From contig CANSKS010000007.1 of assembly GCA_947647615.1 (NCBI GenBank), positions 1 through 64,000 of the forward strand: a DNA stretch of 64,000 bases, given 5' to 3'. Below the pieces are notes generated by a model. The model was not told where the DNA came from and made no database searches. It worked only from the letters and a program-made list of their open reading frames with translations. Position 1 is the stretch's first letter. Every line of letters begins with the position of its first letter. This stretch comes from an uncultured Neglectibacter sp. (GTDB lineage Bacteria; Bacillota; Clostridia; Oscillospirales; Acutalibacteraceae). A program made the translations under genes and the position numbers. Below are positions 22,151 through 31,465 of this stretch, one piece after another.

Positions 22151-23452
22151 TTACTCTTTTTCGTTCAGGCAGGCAATGCCGGGAAGCTCCAGGCCCTCTA
22201 AGAATTCCAGGGAAGCGCCGCCGCCGGTGGAAATGTGGGTCATCTTTTCGGCAAAGCCCAGCTTTTCTACCGCAGCTGCGGAGTCGCCGCCGCCAATAAT
22301 GGAAATGGCGCCGCTTTCCGCTACGGCCTTGGCCACGCCAATGGTACCAGCGGCAAAGTTCTCCCATTCGGAAACGCCCATGGGTCCGTTCCACACCACA
22401 GTGCCGGCGCCCTTAATGGCCTCTGTAAACAGTTCCACTGTCTTGGGGCCGATGTCCAGGCCCATCCAGCCGTCGGGAATAGCGTTGGAGGCAACCACCT
22501 GAGTTTCGGTGTTGGGGTCGTATTCCTTGCCAACTTTATTATCTACGGGAAGCAGGAACTTCACACCCTTCTTTTCCGCGTTCGCCATAGTTTCCTTAGC
22601 CAGCTCCAGCTTGTCTTCCTCACAAATGGAGGTGCCAATGGAATTGCCCATAGATTTCAGGAAGGTGTAGGCCATGCCGCCGCCAATAATCAGGGTATCG
22701 ACCTTGCCCAGAAGGTTATCGATCACGCCGATCTTATCGGAAACCTTAGCGCCGCCCAAAATGGCCACGAAGGGACGCTTGGGGTTCTGCAGAGCGCCGC
22801 CCATAACGGTGATTTCTTTTTGGATCAGGTAACCGCCAACTGCGGGCAGGTAGTGGGAAACGCCCTCCGTGGAGGCATGGGCGCGGTGGGCGGTGCCAAA
22901 AGCGTCGTTGACGTAAATTTCAGCCATAGAGGCCAGCTCTTTGGCAAATTCGGGATCGTTCTTTGTTTCTTCCCCGTGGAAGCGAATATTTTCCAAAATC
23001 ATGACGTCGCCATCTTTTAACGCCGCGGCCTTGGCCTTGGCGTCGGGGCCGATCACGTCGGAAGCCATGATGATTTCCTTGCCCAGAAGCTTGCCCAGTT
23101 CAGCGGCAACAGGAGCCAGGGAAAACTTTTTGTTGTCGCCCTTGGCGGCTTCCAAAGCCTTGGCGGTAGCCTCGGCACGCTGGTCCTCGGGCAGCTCGTC
23201 GATCTTTTTCTTCTCTTTTTTATCCAGCTTTACGGTTTCGTTAAAGATATTGTGAGGCCGGCCCATATGGGAGCAAAGGATCACCTTGGCGCCGTGGTCG
23301 GAAAGATATTTCACGGTGGGGAGGGCTCCGACGATCCGCTTGGTGTCGGTAATAGCGCCGTCCTTCATAGGCACGTTGAAATCGCAGCGGACCAAAACCT
23401 TTTTCCCGCTGACGTCAATGTCTTCCACGCTTTTTTTGTTGAGATAGTTCAT
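22151..23452 (-). CDS. pgk: Phosphoglycerate kinase
   Basis: A 433-residue enzyme that makes ATP from 1,3-bisphosphoglycerate. Seen: [11 protein letters not shown] (residues 22-32), SHMGRP (61-66), the late hinge and nucleotide region ([17 protein letters not shown], then [15 protein letters not shown]) and a C-terminal [10 protein letters not shown] motif. It is longer than the usual 390-400 residues because of a lysine- and glutamate-rich insert at about residues 69-108, right after SHMGRP. First gene of the glycolytic run behind a strong promoter; gapA is not adjacent. ATG with AAAGGAG about 9 nt upstream. Confidence 0.97.
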   Translation of the reverse strand: MNYLNKKSVEDIDVSGKKVLVRCDFNVPMKDGAITDTKRIVGALPTVKYLSDHGAKVILCSHMGRPHNIFNETVKLDKKEKKKIDELPEDQRAEATAKALEAAKGDNKKFSLAPVAAELGKLLGKEIIMASDVIGPDAKAKAAALKDGDVMILENIRFHGEETKNDPEFAKELASMAEIYVNDAFGTAHRAHASTEGVSHYLPAVGGYLIQKEITVMGGALQNPKRPFVAILGGAKVSDKIGVIDNLLGKVDTLIIGGGMAYTFLKSMGNSIGTSICEEDKLELAKETMANAEKKGVKFLLPVDNKVGKEYDPNTETQVVASNAIPDGWMGLDIGPKTVELFTEAIKGAGTVVWNGPMGVSEWENFAAGTIGVAKAVAESGAISIIGGGDSAAAVEKLGFAEKMTHISTGGGASLEFLEGLELPGIACLNEKE

Positions 23453-23515
23453 TTCCTCTACACTCCTTTATGATGTTGAAAAGTTTGTGAAAGAATGCTC
23501 AATTTACTAAAATTT

Positions 23516-23544
23516 ATTGTATAACAGAGGCGCGGTTTTTTCAA
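23516..23544 (-). promoter_or_regulatory. Promoter of the pgk-tpiA-gpmI operon
   Basis: On the minus strand TTGAAA (23539-23544) and TACAAT (23516-23521) are 17 bp apart, giving a leader of about 55 nt. Confidence 0.8.
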
Positions 23545-23621
23545 GCCTTTTTTGCGGCAAAGGCAGGAAATCTGTGATTTTGCCCGGTGCTCCCGGCCTC
23601 CGGAAAAGAAAGTACAGCGGG

Positions 23622-26600
23622 CTATTCCGGGGCCTTCATGCTTTCTACCATGCTAATCCCCTTAAGCTTTCGGTGCATGACCAGGTTTACAATGAGGCTG
23701 AACAGCAGGGTGAGCAGAGCGGACCACAGGTAACTCAGGCCATAGACGGAGCGGCCGAACATGACCATGTCAATTTCCGCCGTGCGAATGACGAACTGGT
23801 GCAGCAGCACCCCCAATCCCAGCCCGGCGATGGTGCCAAACAGGGTGAGCAAAATGGTTTCCCGGTACACATAGGCAGAAACCTCTTTGTCGTAAAAGCC
23901 CAGCACCTTAATGGTGGCAATCTCCTTTTCCCGTTCCGTGATGTTGATATTGGTGAGGTTATAGAGCACCACAAAGGCCAGGGCGCCGGCAGAAATGATG
24001 AGCACAATGACAATGTAGTTGATATTTTTAATGGTGTTGGAAAAGCTCTTGGAAAGCTCGGTGGTAAAGCCGGCCCCGGCTACATCCCGGCATTTCAAAA
24101 GGGCGGTGGTGAGATGGCTTTCCTCCTCGGTGCCATTTTCCGGCAGCTTGCATAACAGGGTATTGGGAGAAGCCTCTTCCGAAAAGGCCTCTTGGTAGGT
24201 CTTCTTCGGCAGGTACAGGTAGTGGGAAACATAGTTTTCGCAAATGTCGGTGATGGTGAAGGAGGCTTCCTTTTCGTCCTTATTCCGCACGGTGATGGTA
24301 TCGCCTACCTTGAGGTTGTGGCGTTCGGAGAGCTTTTCCGTAATGATGACAGAGTCTTCCTCAAAGGCGACCGGATCGTTATTTCTGCGGTGGCGGAACT
24401 GGAAATAGTCGGGAAGGCGCTGGGTGTCTTCCGGGACGAAGATCACCAGGTTATCTTCGGGGGCGCCCTTTTCGGGCACAATTTTTCCGTTGTCCTGCAA
24501 AACGGAAAGGCTTTCCGCCACCCGGTTTTTGTCGCCGAGAATGGACTGGAGCTCCCGGCCCTGAAGGGCGCTGGCATCTTTTAAAGAAATGATGAGCTGG
24601 TACTGATTCAGCTCGCCGTATTGCAGGGCCACAATGTCGGAAATGGAATCCCGCACGCCAAAGCCGGTAAGCAGCAAAGCCGTGCAGCCCGCAATGCCGA
24701 TGATGGTCATAAAGAAACGCTTTTTATAGCGGAACAGGTTCCGGGCCGTCACCTTGCTGGTAAACTTCATACGGCTCCAAAGGGGTGTAACATATTCCAG
24801 GAAGATGCGTTTGCCCGCCTTGGGGGCCTTGGGCAGCAAAAGCCTTGCCGGGGCGATCTTCAATTCTGCCCAGCAGGCACTGAGAGTGGCCGCCAGAGTG
24901 CAGGCGATGGCCGCCAGGGAAGAAACCAGGGCGTAAACCGGGTTGAAGGGCGTGAGCACATAGGGGTAATCGTACATGATGTTATAGGCGCTAATAATAA
25001 TGGCGGGGAACAGGTTTGAACCTACCGCCAGTCCAAAAATACTGCCCAGTACACTGGCCAGGGCGGCGTAAATCAAATATTTCGCCGCGATTTTGCCAGA
25101 GGAATATCCCAGAGCCTTCAAGGTGCCCACCTGCTGGCGTTCTTCCTCTACCATACGGGTCATGGTAGTCAGAGCCACCAAGGCTGCCACCAGGAAGAAG
25201 AACAGGGGGAACACCGCCGCGATAGCGGCGATTTTATCGGCATTGCTGTCGTATGTAGAAAAGCTCACGTTGTCGTCCCGGGTGAAAAGGTACCATTTTC
25301 CGGTTTCGATATCCCGAATTTCGGCCTCTGCGTCTTTGAGCTGCTCTTCGGCATCCGCCAGCTTTTCTTCGGCTTCGGCCCTTCCCTTGTCATATTCCCT
25401 CTGGCCCTCTTCCAGGTCCTTTTTTGCCTTTTCCAGTTCGGACATGCCGTCTTCATACTCCGCCTGGCCTTGGGCCAGTTCTTCTTCGGCGGCATTGAGC
25501 TGGGCCGTAGTGCTGTTGATGGTTTCCTGCAGGGTGGCCTGGCTTTGATCCAGTTCCGCCCTTTGGGCTGTCAGTGTGGCCTGTTGCTGCCTCAAAGAGG
25601 CAGATTGGGCGTCAAGGGCCTGTTGGTTTTTGGAAAGCTCTTCCCGGGAAGCCTGGGCTGCGGCCAGGTTTTGCTGGTATTCCGCTTTTCCGGCCTCTAA
25701 GGCAGCTCTGGAGGAAGCGGTATCCGTGCCCTGGGCAGCCAGGGCTTCCAGGCCTGCCTTTAGGGGGGCAAAGGCCTCCCCGGCCTCCGGGGCGGCCAGC
25801 TCCAGCTGGGCGATCAGCGCCAAGGCCCCGGCGTCGGAGGTGTCGGAGACCGGAATACCCAACTGGGCTGCGGTTTGCCACAGCCCCTCTTTCCCGGCTT
25901 CCAGGCCGGAAAGATTGGCCTCCTGCTCATCCAGCTGGGCCTTGGCTGCTTCCAGTTGAGCTTCCCCCTGTTGAAGCTGGGCGAGGCCCTCGTCTATCTT
26001 GGCCTGGGCTTCCTTGATTTGCTGCAGTCCGGCGTTCAGCTGGGTCTGGTAGGCGCCGATTTGGGCGTAACCGTCGTTGATCTGCTGGCGGGCGGAAGAG
26101 ATCTGGCTGTAAAAGGCGTCGCGGTTCTCTTCCAGCTCTGCCCGGCCGTCTTCCAGCTGGACCTTGGCATCTTCCAATTCCTTTTGGCCCTTTTCCAGCT
26201 CTTTTTTCCCATCTTCCAATTCCAGCCTGGCGTCTTCCAATTCTTTTTCGGCCTTGGCCTTTTCCGTTTCATATTCCTCTTTGGCTTCTTGAAGCTGTTC
26301 TTCGGCGTCGCCGATGATTTCTTCATAGCGGAGCTGGGAGCGGTTCTCGCCCAAGGGCTCCAAAAGTTCAGTGAGCTCCTCTATAGCGGCTTCATAAGCA
26401 CTGTCAAAGGCGTTTAGGGCACGGGCGCCTTTTGCGGAAAGATAAAAGGCTGTGTAATAATCCATGGAAAAACTTTCCGGCACGGTATAGGCCATCAGCC
26501 CCAGCCTGCCGCTGCCGGCAGTGGTGTATTCCGGCTCCATAGAGACGTAAGAGGGACCCTTTACCGTGCCCACCACGGTAAAGGTGTTTTCCACCTTGTC

Positions 26601-27104
26601 TTGGTAGTCTGTCTCACCAGGGTCCAGGGTGAGGGTTTGCCCCACCCAGCTTTCACGCTGGCCAATGGTCAGCGTGAGAAGCACCACACACTCTCCGGCC
26701 TTTTCCGGCATGCGTCCTTCCACCAGAGTAAGACGGTTTAAGTAGCCGGGGTTTTCCCCATCCGGGTCTTCGGGTAGGCTATGCATACGGGCGGTGTAGG
26801 AATCGCCCGCGGAAGAGATCAACACAAAATCGCTGTCGTACACGGGCATGACAGCTTCTACCTGTTCCAGCTCTTCGACGGCTTGAAGGTCTTCCTCCGT
26901 AAGCCCCAGGGTGGAAACGACGCGGTAATCGTAGAAGTGCGCCTCGTCGTAGTAGACGTCGGCGGAATAGCGCATATTGCCGGGAGAAGATAGCAGCCCG
27001 GCCAAAAAGCCCACGCCCAAGGCCACAATGGCGAAAATGGCCAAAAATCGGGAAAGGGTGCTGCGAATGGTGCGAAATATCGTCTTGGGATATGTTTTTT
27101 TCAT
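23622..27104 (-). CDS. FtsX-like ABC transporter permease with long coiled coil
   Basis: A 1160-residue permease. Order: a membrane helix near the N-terminus (FLAIFAIVALGVGFLAGLL), a MacB-like extracytoplasmic domain (about 45-250), a very long charged coiled coil of ELEDARLELEDGKKELEK-type repeats (about 265-610, with a short helical break near 425-460), then an FtsX domain with three helices (about 640-770), a second extracytoplasmic domain and a final FtsX domain of three helices (about 1020-1150). It pairs with the ATPase encoded just upstream. Such pairs act in lipoprotein/peptide export or mechanical signalling rather than import; the cargo is unknown. Codon use is host-like. Confidence 0.85.
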   Translation of the reverse strand: MKKTYPKTIFRTIRSTLSRFLAIFAIVALGVGFLAGLLSSPGNMRYSADVYYDEAHFYDYRVVSTLGLTEEDLQAVEELEQVEAVMPVYDSDFVLISSAGDSYTARMHSLPEDPDGENPGYLNRLTLVEGRMPEKAGECVVLLTLTIGQRESWVGQTLTLDPGETDYQDKVENTFTVVGTVKGPSYVSMEPEYTTAGSGRLGLMAYTVPESFSMDYYTAFYLSAKGARALNAFDSAYEAAIEELTELLEPLGENRSQLRYEEIIGDAEEQLQEAKEEYETEKAKAEKELEDARLELEDGKKELEKGQKELEDAKVQLEDGRAELEENRDAFYSQISSARQQINDGYAQIGAYQTQLNAGLQQIKEAQAKIDEGLAQLQQGEAQLEAAKAQLDEQEANLSGLEAGKEGLWQTAAQLGIPVSDTSDAGALALIAQLELAAPEAGEAFAPLKAGLEALAAQGTDTASSRAALEAGKAEYQQNLAAAQASREELSKNQQALDAQSASLRQQQATLTAQRAELDQSQATLQETINSTTAQLNAAEEELAQGQAEYEDGMSELEKAKKDLEEGQREYDKGRAEAEEKLADAEEQLKDAEAEIRDIETGKWYLFTRDDNVSFSTYDSNADKIAAIAAVFPLFFFLVAALVALTTMTRMVEEERQQVGTLKALGYSSGKIAAKYLIYAALASVLGSIFGLAVGSNLFPAIIISAYNIMYDYPYVLTPFNPVYALVSSLAAIACTLAATLSACWAELKIAPARLLLPKAPKAGKRIFLEYVTPLWSRMKFTSKVTARNLFRYKKRFFMTIIGIAGCTALLLTGFGVRDSISDIVALQYGELNQYQLIISLKDASALQGRELQSILGDKNRVAESLSVLQDNGKIVPEKGAPEDNLVIFVPEDTQRLPDYFQFRHRRNNDPVAFEEDSVIITEKLSERHNLKVGDTITVRNKDEKEASFTITDICENYVSHYLYLPKKTYQEAFSEEASPNTLLCKLPENGTEEESHLTTALLKCRDVAGAGFTTELSKSFSNTIKNINYIVIVLIISAGALAFVVLYNLTNINITEREKEIATIKVLGFYDKEVSAYVYRETILLTLFGTIAGLGLGVLLHQFVIRTAEIDMVMFGRSVYGLSYLWSALLTLLFSLIVNLVMHRKLKGISMVESMKAPE

Positions 27105-27137
27105 AATTTCACGTTTCCCCCTGTTCCGGCTTTTGAG

Positions 27138-27842
27138 TTACCATTCGATTTCTTCCACCGGGGTGGGGTGGGGATTTACTTCGTTGGAAATGGCCTGGCC
27201 GCTTTTGATGCGGATCACACGGTCGGCCATACCGGTGAGGGCGCTGTTGTGAGTGATGACAATTACGGTTCGGCCGGTTTTCCGGCAGGTGTCCTGCAAA
27301 AGGCCCAAAACAGCTTTTCCGGTGTTGTAATCCAAAGCGCCGGTGGGTTCGTCGCAAAGAAGAATCTTGGGGTTTTTGGCCAAGGCCCTGGCAATGGCTA
27401 CCCGTTGCTGTTCCCCACCGGAAAGCTGGGCCGGAAAATTGTTCAAACGTTCCCCAAGGCCTACACCTATGAGGGTATCCTTGGCGTCCAGGGGCTCCCG
27501 GCAAATCTCGCTGGCCAGCTCCACGTTTTCCAGGGCAGTTAAATTCTGGACCAAATTGTAAAACTGGAAAACAAAGCCCACGTCGAAGCGCCGGTAAACG
27601 GTGAGCTCCTTGGCGCTGTAGCCGCTAATCTTGTTCCCGTCCAGCAAAATGGTGCCCTCGTCGCAGGTGTCCATGCCGCCCAGCATGTTGAGCACGGTGG
27701 TTTTCCCTGCGCCGGAGGGGCCTACAATAATGCAGAACTCGCCTTTCTCCACATAAAAGCTGATATGGTCTGCGGCGGCAATTTTGTTTTCCCCCATGGT
27801 GTAATATTTACAGACTTTTTCGAATTCAATAAAATGCGACAA
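27138..27842 (-). CDS. ABC transporter ATP-binding protein (MacB/LolD type)
   Basis: A 234-residue ATPase that powers the FtsX-type permease encoded 33 nt downstream. Walker [10 protein letters not shown] near residue 42, signature [15 protein letters not shown] near 140, Walker [17 protein letters not shown] near 162 and the switch His in VITHN are present; the sequence groups with MacB/LolD ATPases. The start is a TTG (27842) with GGAGGAGGA 8 nt upstream, and the next residues ([13 protein letters not shown]) match the family N-terminus. No regulator gene is adjacent. Confidence 0.92.
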   Translation of the reverse strand: MSHFIEFEKVCKYYTMGENKIAAADHISFYVEKGEFCIIVGPSGAGKTTVLNMLGGMDTCDEGTILLDGNKISGYSAKELTVYRRFDVGFVFQFYNLVQNLTALENVELASEICREPLDAKDTLIGVGLGERLNNFPAQLSGGEQQRVAIARALAKNPKILLCDEPTGALDYNTGKAVLGLLQDTCRKTGRTVIVITHNSALTGMADRVIRIKSGQAISNEVNPHPTPVEEIEW

Positions 27843-27934
27843 GCCGCGTCCTCCTCCTTTTTCCCATTACTCTGTTTTATTCTGCGGAAAATTTTTGAAA
27901 TAGGTTTCTCGGAATTGTGAATAAACCGTCAATT

Positions 27935-28477
27935 TTAAAGGAATTCCGAACCGGGATGGCTTTTCTTGGCGGCGGCCCAGTCAAAAGCCCGAAGCTCCCC
28001 TTTACATTGCAGCTGGGGGTAATCCCACTGGCGCAGCACTTCAAAAACACCAACGGCCACGGAATTGGAGAGGTTCAGGCTGCGGGCCCGGTCCATCATG
28101 GGGATGCGCACACAGGAAGCAGGGTGCTGGAACAGCAGCTCTTCCGGCAGCCCGGCCGATTCTTTCCCAAAGAACAAGTAGCACGGATCGGGGTATGCCG
28201 GGTCCGAATGGCGCTTTTCTGCCTTGGTGCTGAAGAAGAAAAAATTTCCTTTGTTTTTTTCGAAGAATTCGGGAAGACTGTCATAAGTGAAAAGCGACAA
28301 GTAGCTCCAATAATCCAGCCCCGCGTGACGGAGTTTTTTATCGTCCAAAGGGAAGCCCAAGGGCCCCACCAAATGCAGGGAAGCGCCAGTGACGGCGCAG
28401 GTGCGGGCAATGTTGCCCGTGTTTTGGGGAATCTCCGGTTCTACCAAAACCACATGTAAAGAAGCCAAGGAAAACAC
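27935..28477 (-). CDS. trmL: tRNA (cytidine/uridine-2'-O)-methyltransferase, SPOUT family
   Basis: A 180-residue SPOUT methyltransferase that should methylate the ribose at the wobble base of tRNA-Leu species. The start block LHVVLVEPEIPQNTGNIARTC, the middle FFFFSTKAEK and the knot region YLFFGKESAGLPEELL, then VRIPMMDRARSLNLSNSVAVGVFE are textbook TrmL. Slightly longer than usual (about 155-160) owing to the C-terminal tail. The start is taken at GTG 28477, but GGAAAGG lies only 2 nt before it; the TTG nine bases further in (28468) is an alternative start. Confidence 0.92.
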   Translation of the reverse strand: MFSLASLHVVLVEPEIPQNTGNIARTCAVTGASLHLVGPLGFPLDDKKLRHAGLDYWSYLSLFTYDSLPEFFEKNKGNFFFFSTKAEKRHSDPAYPDPCYLFFGKESAGLPEELLFQHPASCVRIPMMDRARSLNLSNSVAVGVFEVLRQWDYPQLQCKGELRAFDWAAAKKSHPGSEFL

Positions 28478-28626
28478 GACCTTTCCGGAAAATCAAAAAG
28501 TGACGCGGCTGCCGGCGAATTTCCAAACAAGCCCTGGCATAAAGCGCAAAGGAGAAGGGAATTATGAAATTGTCCACAGTTTTCAGACTGCTGAAATTTA
28601 TCATCTTTGTTTGGAGGTTCAAAGCT

Positions 28627-28818
28627 ATGTACAAAAATACCATGAACGCAGCCAAGGGTATTGGCATGGGGCTCTTAGCAGGGGCGGCCGTGGCGGCTGT
28701 GAGCACGAAAGCCCTTTCCGGCAGCCACAAAAAGGCCAACCACATGAAGAAAAACGCAGGGAAAGCCATTCACACCATGGGAAATTTAATTGGCGACGTA
28801 GAAAAAATGCTTCGCTGA
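28627..28818 (+). CDS. Small YtxH-like protein with one hydrophobic segment
   Basis: A 63-residue protein: a glycine/alanine-rich hydrophobic stretch (about residues 8-25, GIGMGLLAGAAVAAVST) followed by a basic helix rich in Lys and His (SHKKANHMKKNAGKAIHTMG). The profile resembles small YtxH-type or spore-associated membrane proteins, but I cannot name a family with certainty. ATG 28627 has GGAGG 8-10 nt upstream; a longer in-frame start at 28564 adds a basic hydrophobic segment and has a weaker site. A strong terminator follows 4 nt after the stop, so it is a single-gene unit. Confidence 0.7.
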   Translation: MYKNTMNAAKGIGMGLLAGAAVAAVSTKALSGSHKKANHMKKNAGKAIHTMGNLIGDVEKMLR

Positions 28819-28821
28819 AAA

Positions 28822-28867
28822 AAGGCTCGTTGCAAACGCCCATTTTGCAACGAGCCTTCTCTTTTTA
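28822..28867 (+). terminator. Strong terminator after the small YtxH-like gene
   Basis: AAGGCTCGTTGCAAA pairs perfectly with TTTGCAACGAGCCTT over a 7-nt loop, followed by CTCTTTTTAT. The longest perfect stem of this kind in the window. Confidence 0.9.
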
Positions 28868-29160
28868 TAACCGGGCCGGGCTTTTTTTCTTAAGTATACC
28901 ATGGTCGGGAACGGAATTGCAACAAAATGCCCCTATGCCGGGAATAAAAAATTGTCAAACCTCCCGGCCGGAATGAAATCCGCATTAGCGGCAGGGAGGC
29001 CGATGCGGATCTCACACAAGCCTCCGGTACTATGGGCCTATACCTACTTCTTGCCGTTGCTCAGTTTTTCCGCCTTTGGCGGGAGCGAAAAGCGGAAAAG
29101 GGAAGAGTCCTGGCATAAAGGGGCAAAAAAGTGCCTCCGCAGCCTGTTTTGGCAGCCAGG
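28868..29160. other. Gene-free convergent region
   Basis: About 290 bp between the terminator at 28822-28867 and the DUF421 stop codon. It holds an 8-bp perfect inverted repeat, ATCCGCAT (28978-28985) and ATGCGGAT (29003-29010), with a 17-nt loop and no T tract. A plus-strand reading frame across it runs into the DUF421 gene and has no ribosome binding site. I see no gene here. Confidence 0.5.
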
Positions 29161-29847
29161 TTATTTTTTGCTCTCTTTAGGTTCCTTGGGGATAATCCGG
29201 CAGGTGCCGTCCATGCGGGCCGTCATCAAAAAAACTTGCTTTAGGGAAAGGCCCTTTTGAGAAATTTGTCCCAATACCCACTTTTTGTCCTTTTTGCAAA
29301 GCTTTATGGAATTTTCCGAAATTTCGCCGTCGCTTACCACCACCACCTCTAAGCCCTGGAAAACAGTGGGGACGCCGGCATCCTTTGGGGTGAGAAAATC
29401 GTATTCCGGCCGCTTTACAACGCTCATCATGCCGTTTGTTTCTATGATAGCGTAGGCTACTTCCTGCAGGTAGAAAACATCGTTTTGCCGCAGCTGCTCC
29501 AAAAGGTCCTCCGTGCTCATGCGCAGCTTGCGCATTTGGCCCTGTAAAATGCGGCCGTTTTCAATTACCACAATGGGTTTTCCGCAAATAAGCTGCCGGA
29601 ATTTTCCACTTTTCAGCATGAGAAAGGAAATGGAAAGCTCACACAAAACGAGAATTACCATGGGAACCAGCCCTGCGATTAAAGGCTCGTCATGCTGTTC
29701 GATGGGGATAATGGCCAGTTCGGAGATCAACAGGGTGACCACCAGCTCCGAGGTTTGCAGCTGGCTGATCTGCCGTTTTCCCATTAGCCGCACACCGGCC
29801 AGGATGAGAAGGTATAGCAATAGGGTTCGAAAAATGCTGACGAGCAT
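29161..29847 (-). CDS. DUF421 (YetF-like) membrane protein
   Basis: A 228-residue YetF-type protein. Three membrane helices lie at about residues 5-20, 32-50 and 55-78 (FRTLLLYLLILAGVRLMGKRQ is the family start), followed by the cytoplasmic DUF421 domain with GKPIVVIENGRILQGQMRKLRMSTEDLLEQLR. The family is frequent in spore formers and several members are expressed in sporulation, but the function is unknown. It is divergent from the gerA operon, with a 107-bp shared upstream region. Start: ATG with AGAAAGGAAGC upstream on the minus strand. Confidence 0.88.
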   Translation of the reverse strand: MLVSIFRTLLLYLLILAGVRLMGKRQISQLQTSELVVTLLISELAIIPIEQHDEPLIAGLVPMVILVLCELSISFLMLKSGKFRQLICGKPIVVIENGRILQGQMRKLRMSTEDLLEQLRQNDVFYLQEVAYAIIETNGMMSVVKRPEYDFLTPKDAGVPTVFQGLEVVVVSDGEISENSIKLCKKDKKWVLGQISQKGLSLKQVFLMTARMDGTCRIIPKEPKESKK

Positions 29848-29954
29848 GAAATGCTTCCTTTCTAAAAAAGAATACCGTTAGTATCACCACAAACCCTGTT
29901 TTTATGAAAAGCGGCATAAATGGAGAAAAAAAGGGGGAAGCTAGGAACAGTGTA

Positions 29955-31442
29955 ATGGGAAAGGAAGCGGGCGCAATGCAGGAACCAGAAAAGATTTCTT
30001 CGGATATCGAAGAAAATAAGGCGTATTTCAAGAAACAGTTTGAAAACGCCATGGATTTCCTTTTGCGGGAAATGGAGTTTGGAGGGACCAAGGCAGCCCT
30101 GTTTGCTTTGGACGGCCTGGTGAGCAAGCAGACCATCACCTTGAGCATTTTGAACCCCTTGATGGATGCGCCCCTCATCCCCGGCAGCGGAGCGGCAAAG
30201 CTGAAATTTATCGAAGAAAGCGTGCTGGGTTCTGTGGAGCAGGCTCACGAAACGGAGCTTTCCAAAATTTTAGAGGCGCTGATGAGCGGATTTGCGGTGC
30301 TTTGTGTGGACGGCTGCGCCGACGCCCTGATCTTTGGCGTGCAGGGCTTTGCCACCCGCGGGCCGGAGGAACCTCAAAACGAGGTGATGCAGCGGGGAGC
30401 CAAGGACGGCTTCACCGAAAGCTTCCAGAATAATATGGCCATGATCCGCCGCCGCATGAAAACCACTTCCCTGAAGTTCGAAAAGCACACGGTGGGTTCG
30501 GAAAGCCGGACCCCGGTGGTGCTGTGTTACCTGGAAGGGGTAGCCTCCCCGCAAATTCTAAAAGAGGTGCGAAAGAAGCTTACAGGCTGCGATTTGAAAA
30601 CCGTGCTGGGGGCAGGGTATCTTAGCGGTTACCTGGAACGGGGCCGGGGCATGTTCAGCGGCGTGGGGATTTCTGAGCGGCCCGATGTGATCTGCGGCAA
30701 AATTGAGGAGGGCAGAGTGGCCCTTCTGGTAGAGGGCACTCCCAGCGTGCTGCTGGTGCCTTTTCTGTTCGTGGAAAATTTCCAGACCTTAGACGATTAC
30801 CTGACCCGTCCTTTTTACGGAACCTTTATTCGATGGCTAAAATATTTTTCTTTTTTCCTCAGCGCTTTTTTACCCGGGCTTTATGTGGCCATTACCACTC
30901 ACCATCCGGAGCTTCTGCCGGAAGTACTGCTTTTGAAAATTTCGGAGTCCCAGGCACAAACGCCTTTTCCGGTGATGATGGAATCCATTTTGCTCTATTT
31001 CATGTATGAGATCATGCGGGAGGCAGGGCTTCGGGCCCCCCGGGGCCTTTCCACCACAGTGAGCATTGTGGGCGGGCTGGTAATTGGAGATACGGCAGTT
31101 TCCGCCGGGCTTGTCAGCGCCCCTTCGCTGTTGGTGATCGCCTTAACGGCTATTGCGGGTTATGCGGTTCCCCGCCTTTATGAGCCCTTGGCCATGCTGC
31201 GGCTGGCGTTTATTATTGTGGGGAATTTTTTGGGGGTATGGGGCGTCATGATAGGTCTGGGCTTCGTGCTGATGAACCTGTGTGGAGACAGCGCTTTTGG
31301 GGTGCCCCTGCTTTCGCCGGTCTCTCCCTTCCAAAGCAGGCCGGTGCTGCGGGACGTGTTTTTCCGTTCCAGCTGGAAAAACCTTGCCCGCTGGGACGCC
31401 AAGGTACAGGAAATGCCCGGCAGCCGGGAAATCGGCCAGTAG
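29955..31442 (+). CDS. gerAA: Spore germination receptor subunit A (GerA family)
   Basis: A 495-residue integral membrane subunit of a germinant receptor. An N-terminal hydrophilic domain (about 1-270, including ETELSKILEALMSGFAVLCVDG and the block TPSVLLVPFLFVENFQTLDDYLTRP) precedes about five membrane helices. TFIRWLKYFSFFLSAFLPGLYVAITTHHPELLP is split among family-typical motifs, and VGGLVIGDTAVSAGLVSAP is a hallmark. Length as usual for GerAA. With GerAB and GerAC it forms a receptor in the spore inner membrane. Start chosen at 29955 (AGGA 8 nt upstream); 29904 and 29976 are in-frame alternatives. Confidence 0.94.
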   Translation: MGKEAGAMQEPEKISSDIEENKAYFKKQFENAMDFLLREMEFGGTKAALFALDGLVSKQTITLSILNPLMDAPLIPGSGAAKLKFIEESVLGSVEQAHETELSKILEALMSGFAVLCVDGCADALIFGVQGFATRGPEEPQNEVMQRGAKDGFTESFQNNMAMIRRRMKTTSLKFEKHTVGSESRTPVVLCYLEGVASPQILKEVRKKLTGCDLKTVLGAGYLSGYLERGRGMFSGVGISERPDVICGKIEEGRVALLVEGTPSVLLVPFLFVENFQTLDDYLTRPFYGTFIRWLKYFSFFLSAFLPGLYVAITTHHPELLPEVLLLKISESQAQTPFPVMMESILLYFMYEIMREAGLRAPRGLSTTVSIVGGLVIGDTAVSAGLVSAPSLLVIALTAIAGYAVPRLYEPLAMLRLAFIIVGNFLGVWGVMIGLGFVLMNLCGDSAFGVPLLSPVSPFQSRPVLRDVFFRSSWKNLARWDAKVQEMPGSREIGQ

Positions 31443-31465
31443 TATTGAGAAAGAGGGTATCCCAG

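Noticed and set aside
28901-29260. 119-codon plus-strand reading frame after the small YtxH-like gene
   Set aside because: It overlaps the real DUF421 gene on the other strand, has no ribosome binding site and reads like a chance frame.
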